Assembly: GCF_001428685.1 (NCBI RefSeq)
Contig: NZ_LMIK01000005.1
Span: 121,308-172,825, forward strand
Length of the DNA: 51,518 nucleotides
Direction of reading: 5' to 3'
From: Lysobacter sp. Root76
GTDB lineage: Bacteria; Pseudomonadota; Gammaproteobacteria; Xanthomonadales; Xanthomonadaceae
The notes under the pieces are model-generated. The model saw only the letters and a list, made by a program, of their open reading frames with translations. It ran no database searches and had not been told where the DNA came from. A program made the translations under genes and the position numbers. Shown here piece after piece: positions 11,888-18,481 of this stretch (position 1 is the first letter of the stretch; each line of letters opens with the position of its first letter).

Positions 11888-13897
11888 TCAATCGCACACC
11901 GCCCCATCGGCGCCATCGGAACGGCACATCTGCGGCCAGCCATGTTCGCGCCACAAGGCGATCAGCCCGCTGCGCCGCAGGTAGGCCTGGAACGCCGGAT
12001 CCTGGCGCAGCGCGCGCGACTCGGGCTGCCACAGCACCCACTGGTACGAGGCGTAGCCCGCGCGCTGCACCGCATCCAGGCTGTCGATGTCGCGCGGGTA
12101 ATCGCGCACCGGCAGCAATAGCCGGGTGAAGTCGTAGTGGACCTGACCGTAGCGCGGATTGCGTTCGGAGTACTCGATCGCCGGCAGCACCGCCGGCCAG
12201 CGCGAAGGGTCCCGCAGCGCCGCGGCCGCGGCGATTTCGGAGTTGCGCCAGGGCTGGTCCGAGGGCAGGGCGCTGGCGATGCGCGCGGCGGTGGCGTAGT
12301 CGCGGCGCCAGATCGCGTTGAAGTAGCGCGCGGTCTGCGACTGGATCGGGTCGGCCATCGCCAGGTGCGACTGCGCCTCGTCGTGACGGCCCAGGGTGTC
12401 GAGCATCCGTCCGCGCCAGAAATGCAGCGCCGGGTCGTAGGGCGCGATCAGCAGGATGTCGTCGATCTCGCGCAGAGCCTGGTCGACGTAGCCCATCGAC
12501 GCCAGGCGTTGCGCATGCGCGCCGCGCCATGCGGTATCCGAAGGCGTCAGTGCGATCGAACGCTGCGACAGCGACAGGCATTCCTGCCACTGCTGTTCGC
12601 GGCAGGCGCGGCTGGCCAGCACGCCCAGCGCTTCGGGTTGTTGCGGGTCCAGCTTCAGGGCGGTGGCGGCGGTTTGCTCGGCTTCGCTGCGCAGTTCGTT
12701 GCGGCCGGGCTCCGGCGCCAGCGAGCGCAGCCACAGCTTGGCCGACAGCGACCCCCAGGCGCGCGCGTAGCCGGGGTGTTCGCGCAGCAATTCGCGCAAT
12801 GCGGCTTCGGACGGCAGGCTGGCGGAATTGGTGTTGCGCAGCCCGCCCGGCGAGGCATTGCGCGCGATCAGATAGCGCTGATACAGCGCCGGGTCCTCGT
12901 CCTTGGGCGGCGCCGGCGGCTTCTGGCTGAGCTGGCGCTGCATCGCGTTGCCGATCGCGTAGGCGATGTTGCGCTGGATCACGAAAATGTCGCGGAACTC
13001 GCGGTCCAGGTCCTGCGTCCACAGGGTGCGGTCGCTGGCGGCCTCGACCAGGCGCAGGCTGATGCGCAGGCGTTCGCCGTCCTGGCGCACGCTGCCTTCG
13101 AGCACGTGGGTGGCGCGCAGGCGGCGCGCGATCTCGGCCAGCGGCAGTTTGGTGTCGCGGAACTGGACCGAGGAGGTGTGCGAGGTCACGCGCAGGCCGT
13201 CGATGCGCGCGAGCAGGCCGATCAGCTCCTCGCTGAGGCCGTCGGCGAAGTCGCGGCTGCGCGGGTCGTCGCCGAACGCGCGCAACGGCAGCACCGCGAG
13301 TACCGGCGCGGTTTCGTGGTGGGCGGCGACGGCGTCGGTGGGCGGGGCGTCGCCGCCGCGGTCGCCGCCGTAACGCCACCAGACGCCGGCGCCGGCGCCG
13401 GCGGCGAGCAGCAAGGCCAGCACCGCCAGTACGGCGATGCGCCTCGGTGGCCGGCGCTGCGCGGCGGGCGGATGATCGCCGGCGCGACGCAGCCGCGGTT
13501 CCGCCTCGGGCTCGATTTCGACCGGCGGCGCGACGACCGCCCCGGTATCGGCAGCGCGAGCCGCCGCCGGCAGATCGAAGCGATAACCGTAGCCGTGCAC
13601 GGTGTGCAGGTACCGCGGCGCCTGCGCGTCCTCGCCCAGGGCATGGCGCAGCAGGGTCATGACCCGGTTCAGCACGCCCGGGGTGACGTGGCGGTGGCCC
13701 CAGACGGCGTCGAGGATCTCGTCGCGCGCGTACACCCGCCCGGGCGAGCCGGCCAGCAAGGCCAGCACCGCGAACGCCTTGGGTTCCAGCGCCTGGGCTT
13801 CGCCGCCACGCAACAGCCGGTGGCCGCTGCGGTCGATCACGATGTCGTCGAAGATCAACGGGGCCAGGTCGGACGGCGGTGGGTCGGTTGGGCTCAT
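11888..13897 (-). CDS. Membrane-bound winged-helix regulator with TPRs, CadC-like
   Basis: A protein of about 669 residues. The N-terminal 110 residues are an OmpR/PhoB-type winged helix (ALEPKAFAVLALLAG; HGYGYRFDLP). One membrane helix follows (IAVLAVLALLLAAGAGAGVWW), then a TolB-like region of about 110 residues (FADGLSEELIGLLA; THVLEGSVRQDGERLRISL) and TPR-like helices to the end. In this class the periplasmic part senses a signal and the cytoplasmic domain binds DNA from the membrane. Start uncertain: ATG at 13897 opens at MSPTDPP; ATGs at 13915 and 13930 are also in frame, and none has a good ribosome binding site. A perfect palindrome lies about 65 bases upstream. Confidence 0.87.
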   Translation of the reverse strand: MSPTDPPPSDLAPLIFDDIVIDRSGHRLLRGGEAQALEPKAFAVLALLAGSPGRVYARDEILDAVWGHRHVTPGVLNRVMTLLRHALGEDAQAPRYLHTVHGYGYRFDLPAAARAADTGAVVAPPVEIEPEAEPRLRRAGDHPPAAQRRPPRRIAVLAVLALLLAAGAGAGVWWRYGGDRGGDAPPTDAVAAHHETAPVLAVLPLRAFGDDPRSRDFADGLSEELIGLLARIDGLRVTSHTSSVQFRDTKLPLAEIARRLRATHVLEGSVRQDGERLRISLRLVEAASDRTLWTQDLDREFRDIFVIQRNIAYAIGNAMQRQLSQKPPAPPKDEDPALYQRYLIARNASPGGLRNTNSASLPSEAALRELLREHPGYARAWGSLSAKLWLRSLAPEPGRNELRSEAEQTAATALKLDPQQPEALGVLASRACREQQWQECLSLSQRSIALTPSDTAWRGAHAQRLASMGYVDQALREIDDILLIAPYDPALHFWRGRMLDTLGRHDEAQSHLAMADPIQSQTARYFNAIWRRDYATAARIASALPSDQPWRNSEIAAAAALRDPSRWPAVLPAIEYSERNPRYGQVHYDFTRLLLPVRDYPRDIDSLDAVQRAGYASYQWVLWQPESRALRQDPAFQAYLRRSGLIALWREHGWPQMCRSDGADGAVCD

Positions 13898-13961
13898 GGA
13901 GTGCGGGCGGGCCATCGGGGGACGGGCCATTAACGTTTACGCGAAGGCGGCGATGACCCGG

Positions 13962-13984
13962 CCTAAGCTTTTCCCAAGCTTAGG
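13962..13984. promoter_or_regulatory. Perfect 9-base inverted repeat, possible operator
   Basis: CCTAAGCTT, five-base loop TTCCC, AAGCTTAGG. It lies between the divergent membrane-bound regulator and the small secreted protein at 14097, and is AT-rich against its surroundings. It has no T-run, so an operator is likelier than a terminator. Confidence 0.55.
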
Positions 13985-14096
13985 TCCGCGCCCTCAGGCT
14001 TCCCAGCGACCTTCCTCATACCGCCCTCAAGACCGTGAGGGCGCGCGGCGCGAGCCTGTCCGGGCCGGGTCGTCCGGCGCCTCAGGACCCCACGCC

Positions 14097-14390
14097 ATGA
14101 ACCTCGCCACCCTGTCCCTGGCCGCCGCGCTCGCGCTCATCGCCGCGCCCGCCGCCGCCGCACCGCCGCAAGCCACGTCGTTGCTGATCGACTGCGAACG
14201 TCCGGCACTGCCCGACCAGCAGGCGGTCGCACGCCTGACCGGCATCGACAACCTCAGTCAGGCCTACGCGGTGCGCGCGCGGCTGATGGCCGACGCCAGT
14301 CGCGCCTGCAACCGCGACGGCGCGCGGCAGGTGCGCCTGGTGCTCGCGCCGCAGGCCGGCGACGCGCGCCGGCTCGCCGCCGCCCGTTAA
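14097..14390 (+). CDS. Small exported protein of unknown function
   Basis: A 97-residue protein with an obvious signal peptide (Ala/Leu-rich, cleavage near residue 22, AAA-APP). The mature part of about 75 residues has two Cys (LLIDCERP, SRACNRDG) and a helical centre QAYAVRARLMADASRAC that loosely resembles UrcA-family periplasmic proteins. That resemblance is by eye and weak. It is divergent from the winged-helix regulator across the palindrome at 13962-13984, which makes it a possible target. Confidence 0.65.
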   Translation: MNLATLSLAAALALIAAPAAAAPPQATSLLIDCERPALPDQQAVARLTGIDNLSQAYAVRARLMADASRACNRDGARQVRLVLAPQAGDARRLAAAR

Positions 14391-14462
14391 CTGCTAACCG
14401 TTAACCCCGCGCGCACGCCGCATGCGTTCTACTGGCGACCTCGAACGATCCGGAGCCACCGC

Positions 14463-14990
14463 ATGCGCCTGTCCTTTCTGTCCGCCGCTGTTCTGGGCGC
14501 GGCGTCCCTGAGCGCCGCCCTGGCCGGTTGCGCCGGCACCGACGCCGGCAAGACCGCGGCACCGGCGCAACCGGCCACGGCCGCGACGGAGACTGCCGCG
14601 CCCGCCGGGCGCCCGGCCGCCAAGATCGCCGCCGATCAGGTCGGCAAGGTCAGCCCGGTGCCGGCGTTCAAGGGTTTCGGCGAGCACTGGTCGGTCGATA
14701 TCCAGGCCAGCGGCGACGACTTCGACCATACCGTGGCCCTGACCTGGGGCTCGGGCAGTTATAACGCGACCGGCCACGCGCGCTACCAAAAGCCGACCGC
14801 TGGCGCGCCGAACTCGCCGATCGTGCTCAGCGGCGATCTGGCCACCGCCCAGGGCGCCAAGCCCATGACCATCGAGATTTCGCGCCAGGACTGCACCGAC
14901 GACGGCGACCGTCCGCACCAGCACAGCGTACGCGTGCGGGTCGAGGGCATGGACCCGATGCGGGGCTGCGGCGACCTCGCGGTGTACTGA
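14463..14990 (+). CDS. COG3650-like lipoprotein
   Basis: A 175-residue lipoprotein (lipobox LAGC, Cys 23) with an Ala/Thr/Pro linker to about residue 55 and a compact beta-rich domain: FKGFGEHWSVDIQ, then LSGDLA, then EISRQDCTDDGD and a terminal GCGDLAVY. The pattern F-x-G-x4-W, C-x-D and GCGD recalls the COG3650 family of envelope proteins; function is unknown. A GGAG site lies 7 bases before the ATG. A divergent relative without lipobox is encoded at 16506, on the other side of the CMD/ECF41 pair. Confidence 0.75.
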   Translation: MRLSFLSAAVLGAASLSAALAGCAGTDAGKTAAPAQPATAATETAAPAGRPAAKIAADQVGKVSPVPAFKGFGEHWSVDIQASGDDFDHTVALTWGSGSYNATGHARYQKPTAGAPNSPIVLSGDLATAQGAKPMTIEISRQDCTDDGDRPHQHSVRVRVEGMDPMRGCGDLAVY

Positions 14991-15011
14991 TCGCGGTCGC
15001 TCGCACAGGCA

Positions 15012-15038
15012 TGTCACAGGGCCGCGGGCTGGATCGTC
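15012..15038 (+). promoter_or_regulatory. ECF41-type promoter before the CMD gene
   Basis: TGTCACA at 15012-15018 and CGTC at 15035-15038, 16 bases apart. This fits the known ECF41 consensus (TGTCACA, spacer of about 16, CGTC) exactly and lies 43 bases before the CMD start. The ECF41 sigma gene is the next gene downstream, so autoregulation of the pair is expected. Confidence 0.85.
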
Positions 15039-15080
15039 GTTCCAGTAAGACGGAATGATCCGTCATCCCTGGAGCGCTCC

Positions 15081-15521
15081 ATGAACGACACCGCCGCCGC
15101 ACGCCCGATCAACTACCAGCGCGAAATCCCCGACGTCCTGCAGGCCATGGGCAGCGTGCACCGCGCCATGGACGGCTACGGCCTGGAGCGCGGCCTGCAT
15201 CATCTGGTGCAGCTGCGCGCGTCGCAGATCAACCGCTGCGACTACTGCATCAAGCTGCACACCCGCGAGGCGCTGGAGGACGGCGAAACCGGCACGCGCC
15301 TGGAGCGCCTCGCCGACTGGAGCCAGGCCGCTGATTTCAGCGCACGCGAATGCGCCGCGCTGGCCTGGACCGAGGCCCTGACCCGGCTCGAACCCGGCGC
15401 CGAACTGGGACCGCTGCGCGCGCGCCTGCGTGAGCACTTCAGCGACAATGAGATCGGCGTGCTGACCTCGAGCGTGGCGATGATCAATCTGTGGAACCGG
15501 ATCCAGGTGTCGAGGCATTGA
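15081..15521 (+). CDS. Carboxymuconolactone decarboxylase / AhpD-like protein
   Basis: A 146-residue AhpD-fold protein. The core motif is NRCDYCIKLHTREAL, with the redox Cys pair at 53 and 56 and His at 60, as in alkylhydroperoxidase-like CMD proteins. A peroxide-linked thiol redox role is likelier than a catabolic decarboxylase, since no aromatic-pathway genes are near. TGGAG lies 7 bases before the ATG. The stop overlaps the ECF41 sigma gene start by one base (TGATG). CMD genes are the commonest partners and targets of ECF41 sigma factors. Confidence 0.93.
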   Translation: MNDTAAARPINYQREIPDVLQAMGSVHRAMDGYGLERGLHHLVQLRASQINRCDYCIKLHTREALEDGETGTRLERLADWSQAADFSARECAALAWTEALTRLEPGAELGPLRARLREHFSDNEIGVLTSSVAMINLWNRIQVSRH

Positions 15522-16420
15522 TGCAGGCAGGCAGCCGCAACGACGCCGCCGGCCTCGCGTTCGAAACCCATCGCCGCCTGTTGACCGGCCTGGCCTATCG
15601 CATCCTCGGCACGCGCGCCGACGCCGAGGACGCGGTCCAGGACACCTACCTGAAGTGGCAGGACGCCGACCGCGCCGCGATCGACAACCCGGCCTCGTGG
15701 CTGACCACGATCTGCACCCGCCGCTGCATCGACCTGCTGCGGGCCGCGCACCGCACCCGCGTGGACTACGTCGGCTCCTGGCTGCCCGAGCCCATCCACA
15801 GCGCCGGTGACGACCAGCCCGAGGCCGCGCTGTCGCTGGCCTCGTCCTTGAGCACCGCCTTCCTGTTGCTGCTGGAACGGCTGACGCCGAAGGAGCGCGC
15901 GGCCTACCTGCTGTACGAGATCTTCGACGTGCCGTATCCGCAGATCGCGCGCACCCTGGAGCTGCGGGAGGCGGCGTGCCGCAAGCTGGTCTCACGCGCC
16001 AAGGCGCACGTCGAGCAGGGCGGGGTGCGCCACGTCACCCCCTTGCAGCGCCAGGACCAGCTGCTGGCCGCGTTCGAGGGCGCCATCGTCAGCGGCCGCA
16101 CCGACGCCTTCGCCGCGCTGCTGGCCGACGACATCGAGCTGCGCGCCGACAGCGGCGGCAAGGTGCCCACGCGCCTGGACGTGATGGTCGGCCGCGAGCA
16201 GGTGCTGGACTTCGTGCTCGGCTCGCTGCGCCAGTACTGGGGCGAGTACCGCTGGACCGTGTCCGACCTCAACGGCGCGCGCGGCGTGATCCTGGAACAC
16301 GAGGGCCACGTCGCCGCTTCGCTGTCCTTCGCCTACGACGAGGACGGCCGCGCGACCCGCATCTACATCATGCGCAACCCGGACAAGCTCGCCGCCCTGG
16401 ACGCGCCGGCCATCGTCTGA
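15521..16420 (+). CDS. ECF41-family sigma factor with SnoaL-like C-terminal domain (SigJ-like)
   Basis: A 299-residue extracytoplasmic-function sigma factor. Region 2 (AYRILGTRADAEDAVQDTYL) and region 4 (RLTPKERAAYLLYEIFDV) are clear. It carries the three ECF41 landmarks: WLPEP at residues 87-91 in the linker, DSGGK (the DGGGR motif) in the SnoaL-like domain, and NPDKL near 286-290 at the C terminus. In studied members the C-terminal domain both inhibits and assists the sigma factor, replacing an anti-sigma protein; none is encoded nearby. ATG at 15521 is chosen for its overlap with the CMD stop. Confidence 0.95.
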   Translation: MQAGSRNDAAGLAFETHRRLLTGLAYRILGTRADAEDAVQDTYLKWQDADRAAIDNPASWLTTICTRRCIDLLRAAHRTRVDYVGSWLPEPIHSAGDDQPEAALSLASSLSTAFLLLLERLTPKERAAYLLYEIFDVPYPQIARTLELREAACRKLVSRAKAHVEQGGVRHVTPLQRQDQLLAAFEGAIVSGRTDAFAALLADDIELRADSGGKVPTRLDVMVGREQVLDFVLGSLRQYWGEYRWTVSDLNGARGVILEHEGHVAASLSFAYDEDGRATRIYIMRNPDKLAALDAPAIV

Positions 16421-16505
16421 GCGCGTGCACGGATTCACGCGCGTCCCCGCCGGACGTTGGAGACGGTAGACGGCAAGACCGCCGTCGCCGTCCCAGGAGT
16501 CGTCC

Positions 16506-16946
16506 ATGCGTGTCCCCGTCGTTGCGGTCGCCGGTCTGCTCTTGGCCGCCGCGCTCAGCCTGTGGCCGGCGCCGGTGCGCTCGGCCGATCCGGCCACTCC
16601 CCATTTCCCGGCGCCGGTGTTCCGCGGCGGCAACCAGGGCTGGGGCCTGATCTTCGACAGCGGCGCCAAGCCGCTGCGTTACGGCCTGGTGGTGCCGCAG
16701 CTGGCCGGCGTCGCCCACGGCGGCCTGATCCAGGACCCGCAGGTGCCGTCGCAGCCCGGCCGCTACGCCCTGGTCGGCCGCGTCAACATCAACAACCAGC
16801 TGCGCGAGCTGGTGGTGCGGATCAACAAGGCCGGCGTCGGCAAGAGCTGCCTGGATAGCGCCGGCAAGGCGCATCCCTATGCGGTGATCGTCGGCGCGGC
16901 GCAAACGGCCAACTGGTACGGCTGTGGCGACTTCAGCGCGCAATGA
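16506..16946 (+). CDS. Secreted protein, divergent relative of the 14463 lipoprotein
   Basis: A 146-residue protein with signal peptide (cleavage near VRS-ADP, residue 26) and no lipobox. The pattern FRGGNQGWGLIFDSG, LVGRVN, KSCLDSAGKAHPYAV and WYGCGDFSAQ matches the lipoprotein at 14463 in the order F-x-G-W, C-x-D, GCGD. The conserved Cys pair may form a disulfide. AGGAG lies 5 bases before the ATG. Function unknown; position just after the ECF41 gene suggests a possible regulon member, though no ECF41 promoter is seen in front of it. Confidence 0.75.
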   Translation: MRVPVVAVAGLLLAAALSLWPAPVRSADPATPHFPAPVFRGGNQGWGLIFDSGAKPLRYGLVVPQLAGVAHGGLIQDPQVPSQPGRYALVGRVNINNQLRELVVRINKAGVGKSCLDSAGKAHPYAVIVGAAQTANWYGCGDFSAQ

Positions 16947-17181
16947 GCGCGGTCGCGGGCGCCGCGTCCCATGGCTGGGGCTGCTCGCGTTCGTGCTCGC
17001 CGGCCTGGGCCTGCCTCCGGCGCCGGCGACGGGCGCCGCCGGCCAGCGCCCGATCGCCCGCGACACAGCCGTGGACTGTGTGGCGATGGAAGCGACGGCG
17101 GCGGCCCAGGCCGGGGTTTGCGGGGAAACGGCGGCGGTGTTGTTCGCGTCGGCGGGCGATGCGGGCGGCGGGTGGCGTTGA
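16924..17181 (+). CDS. Possible small exported protein overlapping the 16506 gene
   Basis: An 85-codon frame beginning at GTG (16924) inside the 3' end of the previous gene. After a basic start it has a hydrophobic stretch (LGLLAFVLAGLGLPPAPATG) like a signal peptide, then about 45 residues with two Cys. A later start could be used. The overlap and signal-like segment argue for a real gene; shortness, high GC and lack of a recognised family argue against. Confidence 0.4.
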   Translation: MATSARNERGRGRRVPWLGLLAFVLAGLGLPPAPATGAAGQRPIARDTAVDCVAMEATAAAQAGVCGETAAVLFASAGDAGGGWR

Positions 17182-17188
17182 GGTTCCG

Positions 17189-17225
17189 GTGGCGTGGTCG
17201 CGGCTTACGCCGCTCCTACCCCAAA
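17189..17225. repeat. Single palindromic repeat unit
   Basis: One inverted-orientation unit (GGTCGCGGCTTACGCCGCTC, then CTACCCCAAA) between the small gene at 17181 and the tatD stop codon. Its stem could also act as an mRNA end for either side. Confidence 0.8.
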
Positions 17226-17274
17226 GCGGGATTGGTGCGCTTCTGCCTTGGACGGAAGCGTCGCGTGCGGCCGC

Positions 17275-18069
17275 TCACGCCGGCGACAGGCGGAAGAACT
17301 CGCGTGCGGTCGCGGTGCTGTTGGCGGCGGTGACCGCCACCTCCTCGCCGCGATCGCGCGCCAGTTCTTCGACGATGTGCGCCAGGTACATGGGCTCGTT
17401 GCGGCGGTGCGAGGGCGCGGGCTTGACCGTGCGCGGCAGCAGATAGGGCGCGTCGGTCTCGATCATCAGGCGATTCGCCGGGATGTTCCTGACCAGCTCG
17501 CGCAGATGCTGGCCACGGCGCTCGTCGCAGAGCCAACCGGTGATGCCGATGTGCCAGTCCTGATCGAGGTAGTCGAACAGCTCCTCGCGCGTGCCGGTAA
17601 AGCAATGCACCACCGCCGCGCCGAGGCGGCCGTCGAAGTTGCGCATCGTCGCCATGAAATCGGCGTGGGCGTCGCGCTGGTGCAGGAACAGCGGCTTCCG
17701 GGTATCGACCGCGATCTGCAGCTGCTGCTCGAACGCGCGCCGCTGCGCCGGGCGCGGCGAGAAATCGCGGAAGTAGTCCAGCCCGCATTCGCCGACCGCG
17801 ACCACCTCGGCATGGGCGAGCAGGGCGCGCATCTCGGCGTCGCATTCGGCGGTGTATTCGCTGGCGTGATGCGGGTGCACGCCGGCGGTCGCGTACAGCT
17901 CGCCCGGGTGCTTGCGCGCCAGCGCCAGGGCCTTGGGCGAATGCTCGCGGCTGGCGCCGGTCACCACCATCTGAGCGACCCCGGCGTCGCGCGCGCGCTG
18001 CAGCACCGCGTCGCGGTCGGGATCGAAGCTGTCGTGGGTGAGGTTGGCGCCGATGTCGAGCAGTTGCAT
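17275..18069 (-). CDS. tatD: TatD family metal-dependent DNase
   Basis: A 264-residue TIM-barrel hydrolase close to E. coli TatD, a Mg-dependent 3'-5' exonuclease linked to DNA repair. The N terminus is LLDIGANLTHDSF, lacking the usual HxH motif as in true TatD. Other landmarks are AGVHPHHAS, VGECGLDYFRDFS (metal-bridging Glu), LHQRDAH, HCFTGTREEL, GITGWLCDERRG and ETDAPYLLPR. The ATG at 18069 gives the normal length. Both ends are flanked by palindromic repeats. Confidence 0.95.
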   Translation of the reverse strand: MQLLDIGANLTHDSFDPDRDAVLQRARDAGVAQMVVTGASREHSPKALALARKHPGELYATAGVHPHHASEYTAECDAEMRALLAHAEVVAVGECGLDYFRDFSPRPAQRRAFEQQLQIAVDTRKPLFLHQRDAHADFMATMRNFDGRLGAAVVHCFTGTREELFDYLDQDWHIGITGWLCDERRGQHLRELVRNIPANRLMIETDAPYLLPRTVKPAPSHRRNEPMYLAHIVEELARDRGEEVAVTAANSTATAREFFRLSPA

Positions 18070-18124
18070 GGGGATCGCGGTCTTCGCAAAGCGCGCAGTT
18101 TAGCAATGCGGGCGTGCGGCTCTT

Positions 18125-18450
18125 TGTGGGAGCGGCGTAAGCCGCGATTGGGTTGGATAGGGGACGCAGTGGGTGGTCCGGGCGGACAGAGCCATCGCGG
18201 CTTACGTCGCTCCCACAGAAAGCAGGCGCGCACCCGCCCCTGTGGGAGCGGCGTGAGCCGCGATTGGGTTGGACGGAGGACGTTCTGGGCGATCTCGTCG
18301 TGGAGCCATCGCGGCTTACGCCGCTCCCACAGGAAGCAGGCGCACACCCGCCCCTGTGGGAGCGGCGTGAGCCGCGATTGGGTTGGACGGAGGACGCTCT
18401 GGGCGATCTCGCCGTGGAACCCTCGCGGCGTTCGCCGCTCCGCCGCAGGC
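18125..18450. repeat. Palindromic repeat pairs amplified three times, ~115-base period
   Basis: Three successive modules starting near 18125, 18241 and 18355. Each has a forward unit (TGTGGGAGCGGCGTGAGCCG), a locus-specific middle (GATTGGGTTGGACGGAGGAC) and an inverted unit (CGGCTTACGCCGCTCCCACA). Modules two and three are nearly identical; the last inverted arm has diverged. The array ends about 40 bases before the hrpB start. Confidence 0.88.
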
Positions 18451-18481
18451 AAGCGCGCCGCCCCCGCGTATCCTTGCGCGC

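Noticed and set aside
16943-17446. A 167-codon frame after the 16506 gene
   Set aside because: Very Arg/Cys-rich and runs through a palindromic repeat into the tatD region; the alternative frame with a signal-like helix is more credible.
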